A DNA stretch of 8,692 bases from an uncultured Collinsella sp. (GCA_902496645.1 CABVBR010000087.1:1-8692); one strand, 5' to 3'. Positions 1 to 8,088 are shown, counted from the stretch's first letter. The notes: generated by a model from the sequence alone, not told the origin. Numbers and translations: made by a program.

Positions 1-2
1 AG

Positions 3-269
3 CGCGGGTTTGAGTTTGTGGGCACGACGCTCGCCGTCTCGCCGTACCAGTTGTTCGAAACCTGCAATGATGTGTTGGAGCGTCTGGCTGCCGCCCGCGG
101 TCTCACTCCGGTGATTCGCGATTTTCGTCCGTATTACCCCGAGGCGACACGCCGTTCGCGCGAGCTGGGCATGTATCGGCAGAACTACTGTGGTTGCCGC
201 TTCTCGGCCGTCGAGGCGGCCATGGACCGCGCCCGCATCCGCGACGAGCGCAAAGCTGCCAAAAAGTAG
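3..269 (+). CDS. queH: Epoxyqueuosine reductase QueH, C-terminal part (5' end outside window)
   Basis: The reading frame is open from the left edge and ends at the TAG at 267-269, giving 88 visible residues. They show the C-terminal pattern of QueH (formerly DUF208): a TTLAVSPYQ segment, then DFRPYYPEATRRSRELGMYRQ, and the cysteine motif YCGCRFS. In the family, QueH is the non-cobalamin iron-sulfur enzyme that reduces epoxyqueuosine in tRNA to queuosine, replacing QueG. The N-terminal cysteine pair expected of the family lies upstream of the window, so the start cannot be set. An internal GTG at 18 is unlikely to be the real start because the homologous frame continues to the left edge. queA follows 64 nt downstream on the same strand, consistent with a shared queuosine operon. 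The identification rests on motif recognition and on queA being the neighbour. Confidence 0.88.
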   Translation, partial: RGFEFVGTTLAVSPYQLFETCNDVLERLAAARGLTPVIRDFRPYYPEATRRSRELGMYRQNYCGCRFSAVEAAMDRARIRDERKAAKK

Positions 270-333
270 TTCATTTGGGACGTTAGCCTGCTAGGATGTA
301 GAGCGGACTTTAGCTATATAAGGAGAATCCGAC

Positions 334-1550
<1,217 letters not shown>

Positions 1551-1551
<1 letters not shown>

Positions 1552-1718
1552 GTTACGGCGTTTTCCAAACGCCGTAACCGGCCGACGCTGCAAACCCGCC
1601 AGAGCGGCAATCTGCCTTTCAGCTTCGGCGGCATGACCAGAAGGTCAATGCTGCCTCGCTTCAAGGCACCTTGCTCGCTCTGGCGGGTTTTCGCTGTCCT
1701 TGCCAAAGCATCGGCGTT
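1551..1718 (+). repeat. Two-hairpin structured repeat, copy R1 (downstream of queA)
   Basis: This 168-nt unit recurs at 4816-4984 with about 89% identity (17 substitutions and one loop indel counted by eye). It has two parts. Hairpin 1 is a perfect 13-bp stem, 1551-1563 with 1567-1579, with a 3-nt loop. Hairpin 2 spans 1592-1690: an outer perfect 15-bp stem (1592-1606 with 1676-1690), a 4-bp GCAA/TTGC stem after a bulged T, a middle stem (1613-1618 with 1663-1668, then 1621-1623 with 1658-1660 across a TC/TC internal loop) and an apical stem (1627-1638 with 1643-1655, one bulged A1647) with loop AGAA. Paired-site differences from R2 all keep pairing, so a functional RNA fold is likely on one strand. 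No T tract follows hairpin 1, and only TTTTCG follows hairpin 2, so a classical terminator is not obvious. Strand is assumed from the upstream gene. Confidence 0.85.
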
Positions 1719-1729
1719 CCCTTGGTTGG

Positions 1730-1850
1730 CACTTGGGGACGTTCCTTTTCTGCCGGCACTTGGGGACAGTCCTAGTTTTGGCGCATTGGGCAAAGTAGTC
1801 GTTGGGGACGTTCTTGTTTGACTAGTCGTTTAAGAACGTCCCCAATGACT
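1730..1850. repeat. TTGGGGAC repeat cluster with 19-bp hairpin
   Basis: The block holds TTGGGGAC units at about 1733-1740, 1759-1766 and 1802-1809, plus an inverted unit (GTCCCCAA, 1838-1845). The last two form a hairpin, 1797-1815 with 1832-1850, of 19 pairs including one G.T. Its 16-nt loop carries the 8-bp palindrome GACTAGTC (1820-1827). The stretch 1796-1828 reappears at 5014-5046 with about four differences. The palindrome TGCCGGCA at 1751-1758 also recurs at 5087-5094. There is no coding signal; the block appears to be an interspersed intergenic repeat family. Confidence 0.75.
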
Positions 1851-1852
1851 TC

Positions 1853-1924
1853 CAAAAAAGTTGCGGTGAGATAGTTCTTGGATTGGCCTTTTGAGGGCTA
1901 GACAGGAACTATCTCACCGCAACT
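1853..1924 (-). terminator. Intrinsic terminator of the minus-strand coiled-coil gene
   Basis: A perfect 19-bp inverted repeat, 1859-1877 with 1906-1924, encloses a 28-nt loop. Read on the minus strand, the hairpin runs directly into six T residues (the A run at 1854-1859), the classic Rho-independent arrangement. It starts 27 nt beyond the stop codon of the gene at 1951-3717. On the plus strand no T tract follows. The arm AGTTGCGGTGARATAG is shared with the hairpin at 8089-8153, so this terminator belongs to a repeat family. Confidence 0.8.
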
Positions 1925-1950
1925 GCGTTGGGGCGTATTTGATGTCTGGC

Positions 1951-3717
1951 TTACTTGCTTGCGAACAGCCAGACCAGGATGACCACCAAGATCATGGCGA
2001 TGATGCAGACGATGGCACCGGTGAATTTGACGCGTGAGTCGCGGGTACGTTCGCGCACGTCGTCCTCGGCGGCCTCGAGCTGGGCGACTTCACGCTCGGT
2101 CTCGGCGTGTTCGGCCTTGTCGCGCGCCAACGAGCCGGCGAGCGATTCGGTGATCTCGGGGTGGTCGTGTACCTCAGTCGCCTGCTCGATAATCGACTGC
2201 GCATGTGCGGCGTCTGCCTGGGCGTTGGCGATAGCCTGCTCTTGCTCGCGGCGCGCCTTGTCTTCGGCAGCGACCTTCTCGCGCAGTTCGCGCTGTCGCG
2301 TCGCGGCGGCAGTTTTTGCGGACTGCAACTCGTCGCGCGCGGCGTCTGCTTCGGTTGTCACGGCCTGGTGGGCGCGCTTGGCGTCGGCGATGGGGGCCTG
2401 CGCCTGCTCGACGGCTTGCTCGGCGGCGGCGAGCGAATGCTCAAGGTCGGCGGTGATGCGTGGGACATCTTCCTCGGCTTTGCGCAGGGCATCGGCCGTG
2501 TCGGAGATCTGCATCGAAAGCTCGCTGGTGCGCACCGTATAGTTGGCGGGATTTGCCGAAGGATTGCGCTGCAGCTCGGCGTACTCGCGGCGCAGCGTCT
2601 CGAGCTGGGCGCGCGTGGCGTCGACGGTTTGCTGCGCGGCGGCGACACCGGCGTCGCACTCAGCCTTCACTTTGTCGCGGATGCGCTTGGAATCCTCAAG
2701 GCGACGAACGAGGCGGTTGCCGGTCTCGCGCGAGCTCGCCTCGCGGGCTTCCACGGCGTCGAGTGCAGCCTTCAGGCGGAGCTCGGTCGCATCATCTTCT
2801 TCCTTCATTTGCTCGAGCTGGCCCTTGAGCTCAGTCGCTTTGGCGGCATGGGCATCACGGTTAATTTCAGCTGCCGCAGCGGTCTTTTGTGCCGCGGCAA
2901 TCGCCTGGCGTTGATCGGCGATGATCTGATCGTAGCGGCCTGCGATGTCCCGGCGCGTCTCGAGTTCCTCTGCCTGGTCGGCGATGCGCTGCTCAAGCTC
3001 GGCTAAATGGGCGCGGGCATCGGCGAGTGCCTTCTTGGCGGCGTTCATCTCGCGCATGGCCGAAGCGCCCTGGGCGATAAAAGTGCCCACGGCGTTAGCG
3101 GTGTTTGAGACGGCGCTCCCCAGGTCGCGACTCGTGGCGGAAGCATGCGAGGTGGTCGGGTGCGCGGCCTCGGCGGCATTCGTATCGGCAGTCTGCGGCG
3201 CGGCGATATTGCCGGTGCCGCCTTCGATCACGGAAAAGCCCGCTGCATGCGGGTCGACCGCGTCGGCGCCGATCGTGGGGTGCTCGAGTTGCAGGAACGA
3301 GGGCATGGTGCTGCCCTGGTCGGCAACCGGGGTCTCGCCGGGCACAAACGTCGAGGCAGCCTCGGCGGCTTCCTCTTCCTCGGCGTCGACATCGGCATCG
3401 GCGACAGCGTCCTTCATCGCTTTGACGGCATCCATCATGGAATCCATGACAGCGTCGAGCTCTTCTTCCGAAGACACCTCGATGGGGCCCGCTGATTGCT
3501 GCGGGGTTGCGTCCTTTTTGGGGGCGTCGTCCTGAGCGGCCGAATCGTCGTTTTGCTCGTCGGCATCTGCGGCCGCAGGGGTCTCCGTTGCAGCGCCGTT
3601 ATCCAAAGTGGCGTCGTCGACGTCGGTATCATTGCAGGTCACAGCGTCAGTATCTGCGGCGACGTCTGCGGAATCATCAATATGCTGTTGAGTCTGGGGG
3701 TCCAGCTCGTCTGTCAT
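1951..3717 (-). CDS. Large acidic coiled-coil protein with C-terminal membrane anchor, function unknown
   Basis: I do not recognise a named family. The predicted 588-aa product has three parts. Residues 1-130 are Asp/Glu/Ala-rich and low in complexity; about 130-215 is a less charged Ala/Thr-rich linker. Residues from about 220 to 555 are an almost unbroken Ala/Glu/Gln/Arg-rich heptad-like region, broken near an NPSANPANYT segment, and strongly suggest a long coiled coil. Residues about 565-586 are a hydrophobic stretch (GAIVCIIAMILVVILVWLFA) followed only by SK. No signal peptide is visible, so a tail-anchored protein with a cytoplasmic rod is inferred. The ATG at 3717 is chosen because AGGAG (3727-3731) lies 9 nt upstream; the ATG at 3723 is only 3 nt from it, and longer frames to 3840 lack such support. 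The gene is monocistronic with its own terminator. An envelope, division or scaffold role is possible but unproven. Confidence 0.85.
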   Translation of the reverse strand: MTDELDPQTQQHIDDSADVAADTDAVTCNDTDVDDATLDNGAATETPAAADADEQNDDSAAQDDAPKKDATPQQSAGPIEVSSEEELDAVMDSMMDAVKAMKDAVADADVDAEEEEAAEAASTFVPGETPVADQGSTMPSFLQLEHPTIGADAVDPHAAGFSVIEGGTGNIAAPQTADTNAAEAAHPTTSHASATSRDLGSAVSNTANAVGTFIAQGASAMREMNAAKKALADARAHLAELEQRIADQAEELETRRDIAGRYDQIIADQRQAIAAAQKTAAAAEINRDAHAAKATELKGQLEQMKEEDDATELRLKAALDAVEAREASSRETGNRLVRRLEDSKRIRDKVKAECDAGVAAAQQTVDATRAQLETLRREYAELQRNPSANPANYTVRTSELSMQISDTADALRKAEEDVPRITADLEHSLAAAEQAVEQAQAPIADAKRAHQAVTTEADAARDELQSAKTAAATRQRELREKVAAEDKARREQEQAIANAQADAAHAQSIIEQATEVHDHPEITESLAGSLARDKAEHAETEREVAQLEAAEDDVRERTRDSRVKFTGAIVCIIAMILVVILVWLFASK

Positions 3718-4013
3718 AGGCATGTGCTCCTCATCGTTGTTTGTCACCCTATGATAAAGTCTCGCGCCGACATCCCGCGCGCCGCAGCAAAGTTCCAAAA
3801 CGTGTTCGATGGCTTGTGTCGATAGCAAAAACTCGGCCACTTTATCCAGTTTGTACTTGACAATCCCTTCGCCGAAAGACGTTGCGCCGTTCGCCTGCCA
3901 TGGGCTTTATTTCTCACTTGAAGAAGCTAAAGTTGCATATCAGCTTTTGGCGCGTTTATTTTGGATGCGCGCAGTCGGCGGGCGTGCCCGTCGCGATTTT
4001 GAAAGGACTTCGT
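3718..4013. other. Divergent intergenic region between the coiled-coil and SDR genes
   Basis: These 296 bases separate two divergent starts and must hold both promoters. The minus-strand Shine-Dalgarno is at 3727-3731 and the SDR one at 4002-4007. Minus-strand TATCAT (3751-3756) is a possible -10 without a good -35. On the plus strand a perfect TTGACA sits at 3857-3862, but no convincing -10 follows at 16-18 nt. The region is richer in A+T than the genes. No hairpin, repeat or small gene was recognised. Confidence 0.5.
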
Positions 4014-4814
4014 ATGGGACTTTTCACTGGTAAGACCGTGATCGTCACCGGCGGCGGCAAGGCCACGCTCAAGGACGGCTCTGCTGGCTCCATCGGCTAC
4101 GGCGTCGATATCGCTTTTGCCAAGGAGGGCGCGAACCTCGTCATCACCGGCCGTAACGTCGCCAAGCTCGAGGCTGCCAAGGAGTCTCTTGAGGCCGAGT
4201 ACGGCGTCAAGGTTCTCCCTGTTCAGGCCGATGTCTCCGCCGGCCAGGACAACGAGGCCGTCGTGCAGAACGTTATCGACAAGGCCATCGAGGAGTTCGG
4301 TCGCATCGACGCCGTCGTCAACAACGCCCAGGCCAGTGCCTCGGGCGTGACCATCGCCGACCACACCATGGACCAGTTTAACCTGGCTATTTACTCTGGC
4401 CTGTATGCCACCTACCTGTACATGCAGAAGGCCTATCCGCACCTGAAGGAGACCAAGGGCTCCGTGGTCAACTTTGCTTCGGGCGCCGGCCTGTTTGGCA
4501 ACTATGGCCAGTGCAGCTATGCTGCCGCCAAGGAGGGCATCCGCGGCCTGACCCGCGTCGCCGCCAACGAGTGGGGCAAGGACGGCATCAACGTCAACAT
4601 CGTGTGCCCGCTTGCCTGGACTGCTGCGCTCGAGAACTTCCAGGATGCCTATCCCGAGGCGTTCAAGGCCAACGTCCACATGCCGCCGGCGGGCCATTAC
4701 GGCGATGTCGAGAAGGAGATCGGCCGCGTGGTCGTTCAGCTTTGCGGCCCCGACTTTAAGTACATGAACGGCGAGACCGTTACCCTCGAGGGTGGCATGG
4801 GCCAGCGGCCTTAG
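4014..4814 (+). CDS. SDR-family oxidoreductase, probable 12alpha-hydroxysteroid dehydrogenase-like
   Basis: The 266-aa product is a classical-size short-chain dehydrogenase. The Rossmann loop starts TGGGKA (12-17) and resumes GSIGYG (25-30), and Arg47 after the second strand suggests NADP(H) preference. The NNAG-type motif reads NNAQ (103-106), and the catalytic residues are Ser156, Tyr169 and Lys173 (YAAAK). The usual helix-4 Asn position reads IYSGLY (126-131) instead. From memory, the clostridial NADP-dependent 12alpha-hydroxysteroid dehydrogenase shares NNAQASASG, ASGAGLFGN, GQCSYAAAKEGIRGL and a C-terminal LEGGMGQRP, so bile-acid C12 oxidation/reduction is the leading guess. Relative to that memory there is a roughly 7-8 residue insertion (TLKDGSAG, 18-25). 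The start is ATG 4014, with AAAGGA 6 nt upstream; in-frame upstream codons lack this. It appears monocistronic and is followed after 1 nt by repeat R2. SDR is certain, substrate is not. Confidence 0.9.
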   Translation: MGLFTGKTVIVTGGGKATLKDGSAGSIGYGVDIAFAKEGANLVITGRNVAKLEAAKESLEAEYGVKVLPVQADVSAGQDNEAVVQNVIDKAIEEFGRIDAVVNNAQASASGVTIADHTMDQFNLAIYSGLYATYLYMQKAYPHLKETKGSVVNFASGAGLFGNYGQCSYAAAKEGIRGLTRVAANEWGKDGINVNIVCPLAWTAALENFQDAYPEAFKANVHMPPAGHYGDVEKEIGRVVVQLCGPDFKYMNGETVTLEGGMGQRP

Positions 4815-4815
4815 G

Positions 4816-4984
4816 GGTTACGCGGTTTTACCAAACCGCGTAACCAGTTGACGCTGCAAACCCGCCAGAGCGGCAATCTGCCTTTCAACTTCGGCGGCAT
4901 GATCAAAAGATCAATGCCGCCTTGTTTCAAGGCACCTTGCTCGCTCTGGCGGGTTTTCGCTGTCGGTGCCATAGCATCGGCGTT
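4816..4984 (+). repeat. Two-hairpin structured repeat, copy R2 (downstream of SDR gene)
   Basis: This second copy of the unit at 1551-1718 begins 1 nt after the SDR stop. Hairpin 1 pairs 4816-4828 with 4833-4845 (13 bp, 4-nt loop). Hairpin 2 spans 4858-4956, exactly 99 nt as in R1. Compared with R1, two hairpin-1 pairs are swapped (G-C to C-G and C-G to G-C). In hairpin 2, G1622-C1659 becomes A4888-T4925, C1637-G1644 becomes T4903-A4910, and the G.T wobble 1630/1652 becomes G-C. The two remaining hairpin-2 differences (1640 and 1657 in R1) are unpaired. This is a covariation signature of conserved structure. Confidence 0.85.
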
Positions 4985-5013
4985 TGTGTTGTTGACAGAA
5001 GGCCTCTCATGGG

Positions 5014-5145
5014 TAGTCGTTGGGGATGTTCTTAAATGACTAGTCGAAAGGGACACTCTTGTCGGCACTTGGGGACAGTCCCTGAGTGCCGGCAGATTGG
5101 GACACTCCTTTGCAAGATGGCTGCGAAGGCTGTCCCCAACGACTA
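5014..5145. repeat. TTGGGGAC repeat array bounded by 13-bp inverted repeat
   Basis: TAGTCGTTGGGGA at 5014-5026 is exactly inverted at 5133-5145, enclosing 106 nt. Inside is a hairpin at 5061-5093 (15 pairs including several G.T, loop CAG) built from a TTGGGGAC unit, a copied GGGACACTC (5050-5058 and 5099-5107), and GACTAGTCG at 5038-5046, repeated at 5141-5149. The left end matches 1796-1828. No coding potential is evident, and the array ends about 50 nt upstream of the tgt -10 element. Confidence 0.7.
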
Positions 5146-5197
5146 GTCGTTTAATGCACCAGTTTCTGTCGAGTCGGTGCTTCTTGCGGGTTGCCCG

Positions 5198-5203
5198 TAT
5201 AAT
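5198..5203 (+). promoter_or_regulatory. Candidate -10 element for tgt
   Basis: A perfect TATAAT lies 37 nt upstream of the tgt start. No good -35 hexamer is visible at 16-18 nt spacing, and there is no extended -10 TG. The short leader downstream carries a small hairpin (5204-5211 with 5219-5225, one bulged T, loop TATGAAC) that ends directly before AAGGAG at 5226-5231. With repeat arrays separating it from the upstream gene, an independent tgt promoter is expected here. Confidence 0.5.
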
Positions 5204-5240
5204 GGTTTGCGTATGAACCGCAACCAAGGAGTTCCAGTTT

Positions 5241-6380
<1,140 letters not shown>

Positions 6381-6529
6381 GAGCGGCGCGGGCGCTTGCA
6401 AAGCGCGGGCAACGGCAAGGGACGAGCGCCGGCTGGTCATCACGTTCGCTAACACCGTCTGCGCGACCGATGACCGATAGCTTGCAAGCACTTGATGCAT
6501 CGTGGGTACCATACCGAATAGTTGATGTT
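6381..6529 (+). other. Candidate structured leader RNA upstream of the LOG gene
   Basis: The 149 bases between the tgt stop and the terminator can form several stems. P1 pairs 6383-6389 with 6426-6433 (7 bp, one bulged G) and encloses P2, 6392-6397 with 6401-6406 (loop GCA). P3 pairs 6435-6441 with 6469-6475. Then come three perfect palindromes: GCTTGCAAGC (6480-6489), GATGCATC (6494-6501) and GGTACC (6505-6510). I match it to no known riboswitch class. It may be a leader, a 3' UTR of tgt, or both. Confidence 0.35.
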
Positions 6530-6580
6530 CGGGCGGGTGTTTGGCGCATGGCGTCGACCCCGCCCGTTTTTCTTTTTCTC
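6530..6580 (+). terminator. Intrinsic terminator directly upstream of the LOG ribosome-binding site
   Basis: CGGGCGGG (6530-6537) pairs perfectly with CCCGCCCG (6559-6566), with an inner GGCGC/GCGTC stem, and is followed by TTTTTCTTTTTCTC (6567-6580). It is a strong Rho-independent terminator by inspection. Only 13 nt, including AGGAG at 6584-6588, separate it from the ATG at 6594. It could end the tgt transcript or act as a conditional terminator for the next gene. Confidence 0.9.
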
Positions 6581-6593
6581 GATAGGAGTACCC

Positions 6594-7352
6594 ATGATTA
6601 AGAATGAAAACGTCGAGGGCGAGCCTGCCTACGACGAGACGTACCGCCGCGGCCCCGTGGTCATGCGCGGCCCCATGATTCCTAAGGACAACACCTATGC
6701 CAACTTGCTGGCGCCCGAGGAGTCGACCGACTGGCTGCATGCCGATCCGTGGCGCGTGCTGCGCATTCAGGCAGAGTTTGTCGATGGTTTTGGCGCGCTT
6801 GCCGAGCTTGGTCCTGCAGTGACCATCTTCGGCAGCGCCCGCACGCCCAAGACCGATCCGCTCTACAAGGCCGCGCGCACGGTCGGTCGCAAGATCGCCC
6901 AGCGCGGTGTGGCGGTTATCACCGGCGGCGGTCCCGGCGTCATGGAGGCGGCCAACAGGGGAGCGGCGAGTGTCAACGGCAAGTCGGTCGGCTTGGGTAT
7001 CGAGCTTCCGCACGAGCACGGGCTCAACAAATACGTGAACCTTGGCATGGACTTCCGTTACTTCTTTGTGCGCAAGACTATGTTCGTCAAATACAGCTCG
7101 GGCGCTATTGTGTTTCCCGGCGGGTTTGGCACGCTCGACGAGATGTTCGAGGTGCTCACGCTGGTGCAGACGCACAAGGTAAAGCGCATGCCGCTCGTGC
7201 TGGTGGGCACCGAGTACTGGCAGGGTCTGTTCGACTGGCTCAACGGCCCGGTGATGGACGCCGATATGATTAGCCCGCTCGATCCGGAGCTTGTGCACAT
7301 CACCGACGACCTCAACGAGGCCGTCGACATTGCCCTGAGCGGGCTGATGTAG
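6594..7352 (+). CDS. LOG family / TIGR00730 Rossmann-fold protein (nucleoside monophosphate phosphoribohydrolase-like)
   Basis: The family hydrolyses nucleoside 5'-monophosphates (cytokinin ribotides in plants, purine or pyrimidine nucleotides in bacteria) to base and ribose 5-phosphate. The 252-aa product has a 70-residue N-terminal extension, then TIFGSAR (77-83), TGGGPGVMEAANRGA (110-124), an FFVRK segment with Arg160 and Lys161, and the diagnostic PGGFGTLDE (175-183) containing catalytic Glu183. This is shorter than PpnN-type enzymes (around 450 aa) and close to stand-alone LOG proteins. The start is ATG 6594, with AGGAG 5 nt upstream. A strong intrinsic terminator ends 13 nt before the start, so no promoter fits between them and expression seems to need read-through. 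The physiological substrate cannot be read from the sequence. Confidence 0.9.
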   Translation: MIKNENVEGEPAYDETYRRGPVVMRGPMIPKDNTYANLLAPEESTDWLHADPWRVLRIQAEFVDGFGALAELGPAVTIFGSARTPKTDPLYKAARTVGRKIAQRGVAVITGGGPGVMEAANRGAASVNGKSVGLGIELPHEHGLNKYVNLGMDFRYFFVRKTMFVKYSSGAIVFPGGFGTLDEMFEVLTLVQTHKVKRMPLVLVGTEYWQGLFDWLNGPVMDADMISPLDPELVHITDDLNEAVDIALSGLM

Positions 7353-7384
7353 GGTGCTGTGACTGTTGTTATAGTAATGTGAAC

Positions 7385-7438
7385 GGCATACTGATGCTAT
7401 TTAACATCAGTATGCCATCTAAACTGGGTATACTGATG
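7385..7438 (+). promoter_or_regulatory. Operator with three half-sites for the toxin-antitoxin operon
   Basis: GGCATACTGATG (7385-7396) is exactly inverted at 7405-7416 across an 8-nt AT-rich spacer. A third copy, GGTATACTGATG (one mismatch), lies in direct orientation at 7427-7438. The sites sit 27-80 nt before the antitoxin start. The third copy contains TATACT (7429-7434), a plausible -10, and TATAGT at 7370-7375 is an alternative upstream -10; neither has a clear -35. Ribbon-helix-helix antitoxins typically bind such palindromes and repress their own operon, with toxin as co-repressor. Confidence 0.75.
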
Positions 7439-7464
7439 CAAAAGACGAGGCGAGGAGGTCGCGT

Positions 7465-7764
7465 ATGTCTACTGCAACGGTTAAGCCTACGACGGTTCGC
7501 ATCGAAGAGGGGCTCAAGGAACAGGCGACTGAGTTCTTGGATACGGTTGGTCTGAGTCTCAATTCGTATCTCAACCTTGCTGTTCGGCAGCTGGTAAATC
7601 AACGAAAGATTCCTTTTGAGATCGTAGGAAGGGCGGAGGTGCCCAACGAAGCGACGAGACGCGCCATGGTGATTGCCGAGGCTCATGAGTTGGGGATTCT
7701 GCCAGACGACAGCCCGTCATTCAATAACGCTGATGAGCTCATATCATTCCTCGATGAGGACTAG
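7465..7764 (+). CDS. RelB/DinJ family antitoxin
   Basis: The 99-aa product has the RelB/DinJ pattern: an N-terminal ribbon-helix-helix (about residues 7-50: TTVRIEEGLKEQATEFLDTV, GLSLNSYLNLAVRQLV, then KIPFEI at 48-53), followed by a variable, acidic C-terminal part ending ADELISFLDED that would wrap the toxin. The RHH dimer would bind the GGYATACTGATG sites just upstream. The start is ATG 7465, with GAGGAGG 6 nt upstream. It ends 2 nt before the toxin ATG, the typical tight antitoxin-first arrangement. Codon use is less GC-biased than in the neighbouring housekeeping genes (AGG, AGA, CGA and AAA codons appear), hinting at horizontal acquisition. Family assignment is secure; the DinJ versus RelB label is not. 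Confidence 0.9.
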   Translation: MSTATVKPTTVRIEEGLKEQATEFLDTVGLSLNSYLNLAVRQLVNQRKIPFEIVGRAEVPNEATRRAMVIAEAHELGILPDDSPSFNNADELISFLDED

Positions 7765-7766
7765 CG

Positions 7767-8075
7767 ATGTTCGAGATTAAAGTCGAGGCTCAGTTTAAGG
7801 CGGATTACAAACGGACGATGCGCATCCATCCGCAACTAAAAACCGAGTTTAAGGCGGCAGTCGCAGAGCTTGCAGCTCATGGCTCGCTTCCCGCGGAATA
7901 TGGTGCCCACGAGCTTTCAAACCCGGGCGGCAATTACAACGGCCACATCGATTTCCATCTATCCGATGGCTTGGTCGATGTGGTCGTTCTTTACTTGCCG
8001 CATAAGACTAATCCTGTGATCCGGCTGGTCAGAATGGGCTCGCATGAGGAATTATTCCAGGGCCCGCAGGGCTGA
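7767..8075 (+). CDS. YafQ-type RelE/ParE superfamily toxin (mRNA interferase)
   Basis: The 102-aa product fits the YafQ branch of the RelE superfamily, ribosome-dependent endoribonucleases that cut mRNA in the A site. Residues aligning by inspection with the YafQ active site are present: His48 in AHEL, His64 and Asp67 in FHLSDG, His93 in RMGSHEELF and Phe97. The N-terminal FKADYKRTMR stretch (10-19) is the usual basic helix, and VVVLYL (72-77) is the core strand. GAGGA at 7756-7760, inside the antitoxin 3' end, gives a 6-nt spacing to ATG 7767, so translation is probably coupled to the antitoxin. The pair is intact, with no frameshift or truncation seen. Cleavage specificity cannot be inferred. 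Stop is TGA 8073-8075, 15 nt before a long hairpin. Confidence 0.9.
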   Translation: MFEIKVEAQFKADYKRTMRIHPQLKTEFKAAVAELAAHGSLPAEYGAHELSNPGGNYNGHIDFHLSDGLVDVVVLYLPHKTNPVIRLVRMGSHEELFQGPQG

Positions 8076-8088
8076 TTGCCGATTTCTA

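Noticed and set aside
270..333. preQ1 riboswitch or separate promoter before queA
   Set aside because: The 64-nt gap shows no preQ1 aptamer pattern and no -35/-10 pair at proper spacing; simple operon continuation from queH is enough.
2107..3006. A 299-codon plus-strand open frame opposite the coiled-coil gene
   Set aside because: It is Leu/Gly/Arg-rich and arises opposite an Ala/Glu/Gln-rich coiled coil; the minus strand has a proper start, Shine-Dalgarno and terminator.
3718..3840. Longer N-terminus for the coiled-coil protein
   Set aside because: The extra 41 residues cross the likely promoter and Shine-Dalgarno region; the ATG at 3717 has AGGAG at 9 nt.
3857..3862. Perfect TTGACA as the SDR promoter -35
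   Set aside because: No acceptable -10 hexamer lies 16-18 nt downstream, so it is noted only within the intergenic region.
4014..4814. The SDR being the known Collinsella 7beta-hydroxysteroid dehydrogenase
   Set aside because: The 7beta enzyme as I recall it has a different N-terminus and lacks the NNAQASASG and LEGGMGQRP blocks, so this is a different SDR subgroup.
6500..6516. Possible T-box sequence (GTGGGTACC)
   Set aside because: It does not match the T-box core, which has one fewer G and continues to CCGCG; no specifier stem was found, and a LOG gene is not a usual T-box target.
6522..6593. Longer N-terminus for the LOG protein
   Set aside because: It would translate through the terminator hairpin and T tract (giving FFFFS-type residues); ATG 6594 has AGGAG at good spacing.
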